From NCBI GenBank assembly GCA_008704415.1, contig VXIS01000054.1, positions 124,001-188,000 on the forward strand: a stretch of 64,000 nt of DNA, given 5' to 3'. A program made the translations under genes and the position numbers. Positions within the stretch are counted from its first letter, which is position 1, and each line of letters starts with the position of its first letter. The notes under the pieces were generated by a model. The model saw nothing but the letters and a program-made list of their open reading frames with translations, was not told where the DNA came from and did no database searches. This DNA comes from Sphaerosporella brunnea. Taxonomy: Eukaryota > Ascomycota > Pezizomycetes > Pezizales > Pyronemataceae. Of this stretch, positions 9,939 through 20,615 are shown piece after piece.

Positions 9939-11808
9939 ATGACTATGCCGGGTTTACTGTCGCTTCCCGAGGAAGTCCTTACCGCTATCATCTCATGCAT
10001 CTCGGACAACTGCTTGGCCAATGTCTCCCAGGTCTGCAGGAAGCTCAATCGAATATGTAGTTCTCCGCTCGAGATGCGCCAGCGCTGCCTGAGCTTCAGG
10101 TGGTGGTCAGACCATCATGAATTCGAGAAGAAGAAACGCCTTTCCCGCATCGCCGACGTGAACTGGAGAGCCCTCCTCCTGTATCGTATCAAAGTGCGAC
10201 TCGCCACTTCGCGCCTCCTCGACGAAATAATCTCCAATCCCACCAACCACATCAATAATTTTAACAAGATCGTGGATTTTGGTTACGACGCGAAAGACTG
10301 CCTCGCCATGCATGCCGAGGTCGCGGACGACGAAGTCGACGACCCATTGGCGCGCAGGTGCGATCGTTGAGCTTCAACCACCGTTCGTCAAAAGTGCTGA
10401 TATCTTAACAGATACCAAGCCACCGCCGCCATTCGATACATCCACCGTAGGCGCGCTTTGGCCATCTGGAAGAGAGTCCGCGATTACAACGACCTCCCTT
10501 TGGAGGTGGCCCTAGCAGCGTTCGACCTTTTCGTAGCCAACAAATCGGCACCCGACGTCGAAGACATCATTAGAGACATCGACGGCCTAGCCATGAGCTT
10601 CCTTGCCACCGCTCCTGAGTTCAAAACACTCTGTACAGAGGAGAAGGCAATCAAATTGGTTCACTGGATGTGGGATCAAGGGTTCAAGGGCACCCCGGCC
10701 GAACGCTACCGCGCTTTGAAGAATGTATTTGTTGGCTTGACCATCCGTACGATCCGCACCGCGATTCCACTCACCCTTGTGACAATCTTCTGCGCCATTG
10801 CTCGTCGCGTGGGCCTGATCGCTCATCCTTGTGGTTATCCTGGCCACGTACTGGCCATCGTCGAGGACCCGGAGGACGGTGAATACCAATATTATGACCT
10901 CTTCCCAGGTCCAGGCAGCCATCCCCGAACCGACAGGGCCAGGCTGATAGAGGGTTTCGCTGATGACTCTGTGGCCAGCTCTTTGGTCGCTCCGGCTACG
11001 GTTTCCAACATGGTTATACGTGCGGCACAAAATATCATTAGCACTTTGCAACTGCCACCTCCAGACCGGGAGGAGCAAAACAATGGCTACCCCGAAGTAT
11101 GCGAACACTCCACATTGTACGCAGCTTTGACGGCCATTGTACTCTTGAAGCAAACTGGGCCTATATCCATGCATGTCATTGAGCACATGACACAACAGAT
11201 CCCAGCCGACTTTCCTATGGATGTACGGTTCCTAGAAGAAGAATTGCTGCCAAGGATCGTTGATTACAGGGGACGCACGCTATTGGAAAATGTGTGTGGC
11301 GCGCTCAGGGCCGAAGACACGATGCCTCGGACAGTCTGGAGAAGGGATTGCCCAGAGAACCATAGGGTTCTGGTAAGCCCCTGTCGTACTCATAACTGTG
11401 CCGAGCTAATTGTGTGAGTCTTTGAAGCACCGCGTAGGCTCTGTGATCAAACATCGGCGGTACGATTACATGGGCGCCATCTTCGGCTGGACGAACGAGT
11501 GCCGGCCTATGGAGGGAGAGGAGTGGATTGAAAGGATGAATGTGGAAACTTTACCACGTGGCCGGAACCAGCCTTTCTATCATGTTCTGTATGGCTTCCC
11601 TAGGAGCCCTGCATCGAATTCGCGGCACTGACCATGGTGAAGTGTTGAGGATGGAACAGTTCGATACGTGGCAGAGGAGAATATCCAGCCCATCAGACCC
11701 AAAAACGTCTCTGCCCTTATCGGGCTGGCGGGAAAATATTTCAAGCGGTTCGATGCCGCAGAAGGGAGGTTCGTGAGTAATGTCGAAGCAGAATTTCCGG
11801 ATGATTAG
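9939..11808 (+). CDS. F-box protein with SirB1-like and YccV (hemimethylated-DNA-binding) domains, FBXO21-like
   Basis: Four exons (9939..10357, 10412..11372, 11428..11588, 11643..11808) give 568 residues. Residues about 4-50 form an F-box (LLSLPEEVLTAIISCISD, LANVSQVCRKLNRIC), which would bind Skp1 in an SCF ubiquitin ligase. The middle (about 220-340, with GTPAERYRALKNVFVG and HPCGYPGHVLAIVED) matches the SirB1/transglutaminase-like region. The C-terminus (about 462-550: HRVGSVIKHRRYDYMGAIFGW, then a short gap, then FYHVLVEDGTVRYVAEENI) is a YccV/HspQ domain. This is the order found in animal FBXO21 and its fungal relatives. The last intron acceptor was chosen because it alone restores HVLVEDGTVRYVAEEN. 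The substrate is unknown. Confidence 0.88.
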
Positions 11809-12699
11809 GAGTTGTATGAGGTTTATATGGGCTGGTTTTGTTTTGTTTTTATTTGAAGCACTGTAAATATGGACTGGTCTTTTTTTTTTTTTTGTACGGA
11901 GTTGTTTTGGGAGTTGGGATACGGGTTTTCCCAGCATGCAGATCTCTGCTCTTGCATGTATACTTGTGGGAAGTAGGGAGGGGGTTTGTGCAAATGCTCA
12001 CGCTCAGCTTTTTGTCCGCATGCATCTTGGAATCCAGTGGCCCTCCTCAGATCGACAGATCCGCCCTCGGTGCACGGCTCGAGCTCTCTCTTCCCAGTCC
12101 CTCCTTCCTCCTCCACCGTGCGGGCAACCGCAGACTCTTCTCCAACAGCCCTTCATCGGAGCATTATCGGCAGTATTAGTGCCAAAAAGGGAGGACACAC
12201 GCCAGCTAGCCACAAGAGTCTGCGCGCTGTACATACACGCGGCTGCCTCAGGCTCGGCGCTGCGCTGCTCCTCCCAGTCTCTGGAGAGCTCCCACCCTGA
12301 TAAATACCGCCGCACCGCCACAGGGCGGTCTTCCATCCACCCGATCGCCTACTAGCTACGGCGTGGCCGACTCAGCTAACCGCCGTTAGATCTATCTATC
12401 TATCCAAAAAAAAGAAAAGAAAAAAAAACTCACTCCTACGATTTTGATCTTGGAAAAGTCGAGTTAGAACTACACAACGCCATCTAGATATGATGACACT
12501 GTAAAGGAACTCGGGGAACAAGCATATATCACTTCATAGTGAGGGTGTGCTTCCAGCAGAAAGCCTTAGCTCGTCCATTCATCTGCCTCACTCGTGGCAG
12601 TGGCAATGCGAGGTGGGTATCAATTTGGATATATTCGGTGTCTAGATCTGCGAACTTTCAAACCATGCAACTTTCTCATCGGAGCCTACGAAGGATATT
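11809..12699. other. intergenic, 3' sides of two convergent genes
   Basis: No credible gene is present. The region contains a T15 run near 11880, a short (TATC)n tract near 12391-12402 and A-rich stretches near 12405-12430. Several open frames overlap on both strands without matching any family. Confidence 0.5.
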
Positions 12700-14639
12700 T
12701 CACCGCCGAACCCATTTCACAGGAACCTGCTCTTGCATCTGCAAGGATAATAGACTCAGGCTTCCTCTCAACACCCTCCAACACCTCGCCTTTGCGGCAT
12801 CTTTACTTTCCCCTGGTTTCAACACCAGCTTCACTCGGTGTTTCTGGAACAGGATTGCGAGCACCAGGCAAAACTCAATCTGTGTGTCCCAATTGTTAGA
12901 TAAAAAACGCTTGGGTGGGTAAAACTTTCGCATGTACCTGTGCAAATTTCTTCCCCAGACACGCCCGCCGTCCCTCTGAGAATGGCACGTATGATCCGGG
13001 TATTGGCTTACGAATGTATCGATACGGTAGGGCCATTCCTTCGTCGATAGGCTGGTTCGATGTTTCTTCAGTCCACCCAGTGCTGGAACGTGCATCCCAT
13101 ACTTCCGGACGGAATTCGTAAGACTTTGCACCAAAGTACTTTGGGTTTTGTTGCAATGCAGGTAGAGAGATGTTGATCATCGTTCCAGCGGGGATGTGCA
13201 GTATTTTCTGGTTATATTTGAGGGTGGTTGGGGTTGGACACCATTTGGGAAGCACTGGGACCCCCGGGAACAGTCGGAGCGCCTCGTTCTGTTGATTATC
13301 AGCCATGGTTTTATTTCAGAGAGGGATTTGGCTATAACCATGATGCAGAGACAGCATGACAGGCGTGGAAACAGCTTATCATATGTCCAGTCTTCCGGCT
13401 CGATACCTGCGAGAGCCTGGTCGAGCTCCTTCAAAAACCAGTCTTGTTTGTCTTCAAACAATGCGAGCAAAACTAACGAGTACCTCAGAATGCCCGCGCT
13501 GGTTTCATGGCCCGCGAGGACCATGATAAAAGTGTTTGCGATTTGCTCATCCTCAGTTAACCCGCCGGAAGATTCGGGGTTGGTCAGAATCGTGAGGAGA
13601 TTGGAGTGATGTCCTTCCTGCTGGTAATAAGCCGTCTCGTTCCGTCTCCGTTCCCGATCGACTAACTTTTGGATGTAGTTCCTTGTCTCCTCCAACGCTT
13701 TGGCACCATTTTTCCACTTCCTCGGAACGGGACCATGCCGAAGCAACCAAGCTGGTAGCAGAGCTTTGGTAGCCAAAACCGTGACGATGTTCGACAACAG
13801 AAAGGCCAAAACATCGCCAAAGTTGAAGTGAAAGCCGGGAGTCGGCGTTGAAGATGCGAAGAACTCATCCCCTGGCGGCAGCTCCTGCTTGCCGTCCGAG
13901 TCAAATGGAATCGTCACTCCGAACCCAGCACCGCAAAGAACACCCAACGCCATCCTAGGGATATCGCGTTCGACATTCACACCCTCTTCGGCGGCATCGC
14001 ACCACTTTTTGCGAAGCGGTATGGACTGATCCAAAGTTGCCTGCCACACCGTTGACATGACGGCCTCATTGAACGGTCTTTGCAGGATCTTTCTCAAACG
14101 ACGCCACTGGGCGCCCTCGCTTGCAACTACATTTTCTCCCATGAAACTGACCCGCGCTTTTTTGCTTCCTGGTCAGCTGTGACCAGCCCCCGTCGCTGAC
14201 GAGAGTGATACGTACAGTACAAATGTACGGGCTTTTCAAACCTGCTGCCCAACTGATAGGCAACCTCTGCGTTGGCAGTGGTGAGTACGGTGCGAAGAGG
14301 CGAAACGGTGGTGATTATGTCCGTTCCACGTTGTTTGAACTGGTCATGGCGGGTCTTGAAGCACCAGTCCATGAAGAAGAGCTGCCAATACAGCGAGTCG
14401 GCCAGGCCAAAAAAGCGGATGATAGGCTCATGAAGAGGCAGGGTCAACTTGTAGAGGAAATTGACTTCGTAAACCGGGGTCAGGATAGGACGGGCGCCCC
14501 CTTCGAGGCCAATGGTTTTCGCAGCCTGGTAGTTCTTACGGAGATCAAGTAGAGAAGTAAAGAGCAAGTGAAGGAGATACAGTCCGGGGAGACAGAGCAA
14601 TGCAGGGAGGAGCACGTCGAAAAGCAGCCGCAGAGCCAT
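12700..14639 (-). CDS. cytochrome P450 monooxygenase
   Basis: Four exons (14216..14639, 13339..14156, 12938..13288, 12700..12879) give 590 residues. An N-terminal membrane anchor (about residues 5-30, LLPALLCLPGLYLLHLL) places it on the ER. The C-helix WRRLRKI, the I-helix oxygen-binding motif MVLAGHETSAG, the K-helix ExxR in NEALRLFP, and the heme-binding loop FSEGRRACLGKKFA with its Cys ligand are all intact. The intron ends were set by restoring these motifs; the third exon begins exactly at NEALRLFP. The sequence resembles fungal P450s of the CYP4/CYP46-like broad group, but I cannot name a family or substrate. No biosynthetic partner genes lie beside it, so a role in a metabolite cluster is not supported. 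Confidence 0.88.
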
Positions 14640-15576
14640 GGTTGGTAAACCGTTTGAATCTCACAGGCAGAGCTAGGAGCGGCGTTATAAATACCGGCCA
14701 TGAACGGCAATATGCACGCAGGTGAATATTTCAGCAGCTTCCTCCAAGTATAGTACATAAAGTAGGGGTGCGGCGCGCAAAGCACACTTTATTATGGGGG
14801 ATGGGGTGGGGGGGTGGGGGTGATTGGATCCGGCTTTACCGAGGCCAGTCGCTGAGAACATTCATCGTTCTCGCTGAGAACCTCCAATTGATATCCGGGA
14901 AATCGTTCGAGGGATCGCAATCTGCACAGACTATCTCGGTGGGTGTGCATCCTTGCACCCACAATCCACATTCTGACAGGCGCTTGCATGCACCAGCGTG
15001 TCGATGTACTGGTACTTGGTACTACCTCGACGCCATTGAGTTGCATGCGATGTCGAGGGCTGAAACCCGTGGTGGGGGCAGTGACACGTGCAAGCCAGGC
15101 GTTGGGAGCGAGAGCGAATGGATGGATGAATGGATGGATGGATGGATGGATGGATGGATGGATGGATGGATGGATGAATGAATGAACGAGCTCATTTTCG
15201 TACCAGGGAAAAAACAATGAAAATAAAAAGAAATAAGTCTTCCTGATTGCGCAACGTGAAGCGTGAAGCGGTTTCCCCAGCACAGCGAATTGTTGGTCTG
15301 CAAACAATTGCAGGCATCTTGGAGCTCTTGCTCGTGCCAAGGTGGTTACCACCACACCCAAGTGGTCCAGGCCCCACTCCGTATCTTGGGCTAACATCCC
15401 TAGCCAGCAATCTTCCACCACCACCAACCACCATTCAATTATGCTACCTATTCAGAGGGATGAGCCGGATTCAAATGGTAATTGAGGTTCTCAGCCAGAG
15501 GGGCGAGGAAAAACCCAAATCTATGAGCACTTTGATACGACTTATGACGAGGTATGTACTCGTACTCTGAGTACTG
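14640..15576. other. P450 upstream region and simple repeats
   Basis: The P450 promoter lies here; the microsatellite at 15118-15184 is listed separately. The open frames seen are artefacts of the tetranucleotide repeat and G-rich tracts. No gene is supported. Confidence 0.5.
15118..15184. repeat. (ATGG)n microsatellite
   Basis: About 16 near-perfect copies of ATGG/TGGA, with ATGA interruptions at both ends. Confidence 0.95.
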
Positions 15577-15959
15577 TACTCACGCGGCCGAGTGCCAAGT
15601 CGAAAAAAATCCGATTGGCTGCAGCGTTGCAAAAGCAGCGAAGAGAAATAAATTCAATATTAAGCCATCAGAATTCCCGTTGGCCTCGCATGGCTGGCTG
15701 TTTTGCCGAAGGGTGGTGGTATCAGAGGTGACGAAACGCCGCCACGGCACCGCACTCCCCGCTACATGGGCCCGCATGGCCGCGCAATGCCAATTCGCAA
15801 CCACCTTTCTGCCGCACCCCCAGCGGGCTCTGTTCCTAGTCACAGACAGTGCAACAAAGCATTCCCATCACGGAATCATCGTTTTATTTCGCTTCGTTGC
15901 TTGCGGCGTTGCTTGGGCCAATCATAATTTTTTGGACTTGGCACTCGGCCGCGTGAGTA
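15577..15959. mobile_element. 379-bp MITE with long terminal inverted repeats and TA target duplication
   Basis: The ends at 15579 and 15957 begin CTCACGCGGCCGAGTGCCAA in opposite orientation. The first 23 bp of the inverted repeats are identical and similarity continues imperfectly for about 75 bp. Both ends are flanked by the dinucleotide TA. There is no transposase frame inside. A TA duplication and such ends indicate a non-autonomous Tc1/mariner/pogo-superfamily element. Confidence 0.8.
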
Positions 15960-16206
15960 AGCAAAAATAAAATTACTGTCGAGTGATGCACTATGAATAA
16001 CCTTTTTTAGCCTGCTCTTAGTCATCCTATTGCATTCGCACAAGGCGCCTCACCGCGTCCTCTGTCCCCAAAGGTTTACTGCATCTTCAACCAGCTAGCT
16101 GCCTCCACCACCCAAAACCCACATCACAAACAATCCATCGACGTTCATCCCCATCAACACTGCCCATCCCCTCCCCACTATCACCGTCTTTTACACATCC
16201 AACACC
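15960..16206 (+). promoter_or_regulatory. RPN12 upstream region
   Basis: The 130 bases before the start at 16207 are very rich in C and A and lack guanine over long stretches, typical of a fungal 5' leader. The MITE ends only about 250 bp upstream of the start codon and so may lie within the promoter. Confidence 0.45.
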
Positions 16207-17091
16207 ATGGCCGACATCCGAACCTTGCACCAATCGCTCCATCAGAGCGTCGCCAGTAAAGACTACCCCAGGGCGGCGGGTCTGCTGTCGAAGCTCAAGC
16301 TGGCGCTCCTCGAACACAACGCTCTTATCCCATCGCATGATATCCCCGCGCAGGCTCTGATACAGGCTCGCGATATCCTTGAGGTCGGTGCGGTCGTCAG
16401 CATACATCTCAACGACGAGGCGGCGTTTCTACGGTACTATGCACAGCTGCAGCCGTTCTACGCATCAACGGCTCTGGAGGCCACGCCCAGCGCGAACAAG
16501 AACAAGATCGCCGGCCTATATCTGCTACTGCTGCTCACCAAGAACAACATCGCCGACTTCCACACTACCCTTGAGAACTTGCCCGACGGAGAGGACGATG
16601 CGTTTGTGAGATATCCAGTCATGCTGGAGCAGTGGCTCATGGAGGGGAGCTACGACAAGGTGTGGCAGGCCACCAAGAGTAGCCAAGTGCCAAGCGAGGA
16701 GTATGCGAAGTTCTCACAGGTGCGGTTTTCGGACATGATGGTTGCTGGTTGGTGGAAGTGGGTGCTAAATGGTTCAGGTGCTCGTGGGAACCATCCGTCA
16801 TGAGATTGCCAGTTGCTCCGAGAAGGCATATGCGTCGTTACCGGTGTCGAATGCGAAGCAGTTGCTTTTCTTGGAGTCTGAGGGTGCGGTGGTGCAATTC
16901 GCTCAGGAGGTATGTTTGACCTGCAAGCACCGCCGCCGAACATGCTTGCTGACTGAGAACAGAGAGAATGGGAGGTTCGTGACGGAAGGATCTACTTCCC
17001 AGTAGAGGAAGGCGAGAAGGAGGCGCTTTCCAGCAACAGGATCATCGAAAACACGATTGGCTACGCACAGGAGCTGGAGACGATTGTCTAA
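16207..17091 (+). CDS. RPN12: 26S proteasome regulatory subunit Rpn12
   Basis: Three exons (16207..16719, 16778..16909, 16963..17091) give 257 residues. Rpn12 (human PSMD8) is a lid subunit of the 19S regulatory particle and completes lid assembly. Visible family features are LARD/QARDILEVGA, the FLRYYAQLQPFY segment, the long helical repeat region, and the C-terminal CSN8/PSMD8 winged-helix part with REWEVRDGRIYFPVEE and the final helix NRIIENTIGYAQELETIV. Length is slightly shorter than yeast. Both introns are 53-58 nt and phase 0. It converges on DPH7, with 95 bp between stops. Confidence 0.92.
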
Positions 17092-17186
17092 TCATCGATG
17101 ACCGCAAACAATTTTCCCGAGTCCGTCGTCTCGGGGGCAGATGCATTGTACCGCCCACGTTTGTTTCAGTTGTTGGTCCGTTTTCT

Positions 17187-18155
17187 CTAAATAGACCATA
17201 TACATAACCTCTTGTCATAGAAGCTGCAGCTAGCTACTACCTCTGGCGTGTCAAGATGCACATGGCCTCCATAGTTCATGCTCTCGTTTTCTTCCCAGGC
17301 TGCCACAACCTCCAGATCCTTCTTCCTCACAACCCGTGCGCCGGCATGCATACAGCTGGCAAGCACTCTGTCCCCGCCCATCTCTAGCAGTCTCCACACT
17401 CCACCTCCCAGACGCTTCTCGTCCATCGCCGTCATCCTTCCTCTTAAATCCCAGACCCTCAGCGTCTCATCGTAGCTACCGCTCCACACGCCATCATCTT
17501 CTTGCGCCAGGATGGCAGTAACGCCAGCTCCATGCGCACCGCGCCTGCTCCTGCCCACCTCCATCTGCGCCTCGAGATCGTGCACCACCATGACCGAGTC
17601 GTCGCCACCGGAAAATAATTTCTTTCCATCGCGTGAAAACTCGGAAGTCCAAGCCTCCAGCATGTGCGGCGTGTAGGCATACCTAGTCTCACCCTTCGCC
17701 AGGTCCAGCACGGCAACGCCGCCGTCGCTCATCGTGACAGCGAGCACGTCCGCATCGGCAGGCGAGAAGGTCAACGCCAGCACCAAAATCTCGGGCGGAA
17801 ACAGCGCCAGCGTCGCCTCGTGCGCGACGCTGCCCGCCGCCGCGTCAACGCGGTACAGAGAGACCGCGCCGCGGCTCTCGGCCACCGCCACCAGATCTTT
17901 CTCGCGCGGCGAGAACTTGAGGTCCAGCACTGCGCCCATGGCTGTCGGCAGCGACTGCAGGCGCGTCAGTCCCGCCGCCGCGCACGAGAGGCGGTATAGA
18001 TCCAGCGTGCCGCGCTTTTTGGTTTCGAGCGTGGTAGCGGATTCGTCGAGCGTGTAGGTTCCGACGACCAGAAGGGTTGGGTCGAGCGCGCTGAAGGAGA
18101 TGCATGATGGCGGTGAAGCCGTGAAGGCGGTGTGCGTTGACGCGACGGGTGTCAT
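17187..18155 (-). CDS. DPH7: diphthine methyl ester hydrolase Dph7 (WD40)
   Basis: Intronless, 322 residues. It is a WD40 propeller with recognisable blades: LDLKFSPREKDLVAVAES, SGGDDSVMVVHDL, WSGSYDETLRVWDLRG, then GGGVWRLLEMGGDRVLASCMHAG and NYGGHVHLD near the end. The combination SGSYDETLRVWD ... GGGVWR ... ASCMHAG is characteristic of Dph7 (yeast Rrt2). It removes the methyl group from methylated diphthine so that Dph6 can complete diphthamide on elongation factor 2. Codon use is strongly GC-biased compared with its neighbours. Confidence 0.85.
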   Translation of the reverse strand: MTPVASTHTAFTASPPSCISFSALDPTLLVVGTYTLDESATTLETKKRGTLDLYRLSCAAAGLTRLQSLPTAMGAVLDLKFSPREKDLVAVAESRGAVSLYRVDAAAGSVAHEATLALFPPEILVLALTFSPADADVLAVTMSDGGVAVLDLAKGETRYAYTPHMLEAWTSEFSRDGKKLFSGGDDSVMVVHDLEAQMEVGRSRRGAHGAGVTAILAQEDDGVWSGSYDETLRVWDLRGRMTAMDEKRLGGGVWRLLEMGGDRVLASCMHAGARVVRKKDLEVVAAWEENESMNYGGHVHLDTPEVVASCSFYDKRLCIWSI

Positions 18156-18720
18156 CGGCGGCGGCGACCGTGTTGTGGTCAGTCGGTTCGTTGCACGACT
18201 GTTGACTTGGCGGTGGGAGGAAGCTGCTTGCCGCAGTCAAAATCAGTGAACATGACCGCCTTTTGTTTATATCTACAAGTACATACATCTCCTCTTCCTC
18301 CTCCTCTCTCCTCCTCCTGCAAGTCTAAAAATACATGTATTGTACAATACAGAATCTCCTGTTTTATATCATTACCTGCCGAAAATCCGACCCATTCACC
18401 GAAACGAAAAACAAAGCCCCCAACAATCGACCAGCCATCGTGACAGAGAGAAAGTGGAGCCAGTAAGTAAAGGCCATTGTCGACTGCGAAAGGTATCAAG
18501 CTCCATACACAGCAATTCTGCCTCACAAAGCTGAATTCTTGACTCTAAATTCTGTTCCAGCTCCGCCTGCCCATTCTATAGCTCCGCATTGTGCTTTTGT
18601 GGAAATCCGAAGAGAAAAAAGGAAAAATGAAAAAGGAAAAAGGAAAAAAAAATGACGACCATGAAAAGAGCGTGACTAGCTTTTTTTTTATTTGCCGGTT
18701 TTCATGCCCCGCTCGTGGGT
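18156..18720. other. intergenic region between DPH7 and COQ1
   Basis: Contains the DPH7 promoter and the COQ1 3' region. There is a CT-rich tract (18287-18318) and A/G-rich repeats of the GGAAAAAG type (18610-18650). No gene is supported. Confidence 0.5.
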
Positions 18721-20141
18721 CTACTTCTTTCTTGTGAGGACCATATTCAATACCTCCTCCAGGCCCGCTCGTGCTTCAGTGTCTGGGAAGATCTGAATAG
18801 ATTCCCGAGCGGTGTTGCAGAACGACTGCGCCAGTTCTCGAGTCCGTTCGATACCCCTTGATTTGTACACCAACTCCCGAGCCTGCCAGACATTAGCAAA
18901 ACCCCGTGCCGGGAAATTTTCAGTCCCCCCCCCCCCCCCAAAGGAGGGCTCACCTTAGCTGCATCTCCTTCTTGCGAAAACTTCCGCGCAATCATAGGAC
19001 CAAGCTCTGGAAACTCCTCCCACGCGTAGAAGGTCGGGGCCGTGGCGAGCCCAAGTTCCAGATCCGCCGTCGCGGGCTTGCCAAGTTCCTCGCTACTACC
19101 GGTATAATCAAGAACATCGTCAATCAGCTGGAAGGCCAGTCCCATGTGTTTTCCATATGTGTATGCCGCATCGGCAACCTCCTCTGTTGCGCCTCCCAGC
19201 ACCGCCGATGCCCTGCAAGACTTGGATATGAGCGAGGCTGTCTTGAGATACGTCTTTTCCAGGTAATAATCGAGCGACTTGGAGAGGTACTCTTCTGAGC
19301 AGTAGTCGATGTTGGTATTGGTGAGCTGATAGAGCTCGCCCTTGACCAGCTCAGAAATCACTTCCGCGATGAGCTCGATCACCTCTGGTTGTCTCAACCT
19401 CGCCAGGAAGACGGACGCCCTTCCGAGCATATAATCACCCGCGAGAACGCTCAGTTTGTTGCCACTAAAGACGTTCGCGCTGGGCATTCCACGTCTGGTT
19501 TCGGCGTAGTCCACCACGTCGTCGTGTAGCAGCGAAGCGGTGTGGATCAACTCGACGATCTCTGCGAGCCGTCTTTGGGTCCCAAGGATCGCGATTGGGT
19601 CGCCGGGTGCCGTGCCCAAGATATCCGCCGGCATTGAGCGCGAAGATAAGAGTGTCAGATCAGGATTCCGGTCCTGGATAATTGATTTTGGAGCCATCGG
19701 TTTATTGAACTTTGATTCCAGAGAAACACACGCAGCCTGCCAACCGGGGACTTTTGGCGCAACAGAAGTCGCGCGGGCCATAAGAAACACCACCATGGGC
19801 CGGAACAGCTTTCCGGACGACTGGAGATAGTACTTTGACGCAGAATCCAAACCCGGGTAGCCCGAAGACAGTAGAAGTACAATCTGGGACTTCAGGTGGC
19901 TCAGTTCCGCACCGACAACCTTGTCTGGCCTGACTCGAGGGAGCGGGGGAGGCGGTGGGGGCGGGGTAGTGTGGAGGGGCGGGATTGCGGTTTCGTGAAT
20001 GGGCGGCGCGCTGGCCGTCGCTGCGGCGATTGAAGACTGTAACCGTCCTCCATGGGCAGTGGTTGTTGAAGGCGGGACTGTCGCTGTTGGTATCCTCCTG
20101 GAGGCAATTGGTACTCTGGCTCGCAGCAGCGACCGCATCAT
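18721..20141 (-). CDS. COQ1: mitochondrial polyprenyl (hexaprenyl) diphosphate synthase Coq1
   Basis: Two exons (18954..20141, 18721..18882) give 449 residues. The enzyme builds the polyprenyl side chain of ubiquinone from isopentenyl diphosphate in the mitochondrial matrix. The N-terminus is Arg-rich without acidic residues (MMRSLLRARVPIASRRIP), a typical presequence, followed by a Pro-run. SSGKLFRPMVV, the first Asp-rich motif LLHDDVVDYAETRRG and the second LIDDVLDYTG are intact, so it should be active. Exon 2 restores ELVYKSRGIERTRELAQSF and ends in TRKK. The 71-nt intron contains a 15-nt homopolymer (C on the plus strand, 18925..18939). Confidence 0.92.
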
Positions 20142-20615
20142 GGTTGTGAGTTTCGTAGGTGCGAGCGACAGGTTAGTTGCACGCTAATGGGGGGGAATGG
20201 AGCAGATGTTTTTTAAAGGACCAGCGTTCCGATCTCGCGCGAATGCCACCGACAAGCAAGTTTGCCGCAACAACAGCAAAGCGCTCTATTTGTAATTCCA
20301 TACGGCGAGTTGTGATCGCGCAAAACTAAACGAATGATGACGTTCGTGATTTTATATTACGGCGGTACTACTGGACCTTGCTGAGTCAAAACAATGTGCA
20401 ATTTCGTCATCAGCTGATCACGCTCTACACAACTATCACTCGGTAGGCCCACTCTGCACTCCAAGCTCGATTTCTGGTCAGGGACGGGCGTTTAATCATT
20501 AACGATATTTTTTGTGAAACCCGAAAAAGAAAACCATAGCCTTCTGCACAATACAATGAAGACATGCAGCTGTGTTCCTGCAGTACATAGGAAAAAACGA
20601 CTTGACAATTTGCAC
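20142..20615. other. COQ1 upstream region
   Basis: Contains the COQ1 promoter and the 3' side of the next minus-strand gene. No other feature is recognised. Confidence 0.45.

Noticed and set aside
12700..14639. P450 as part of a secondary-metabolite cluster
   Set aside because: Neighbours are an F-box protein and proteasome Rpn12; there is no backbone synthase, transporter or cluster regulator nearby.
14792..15427. 211-codon minus-strand open frame
   Set aside because: It runs through the (ATGG)n microsatellite ([11 protein letters not shown]) and G-rich tracts; no protein-like features otherwise.
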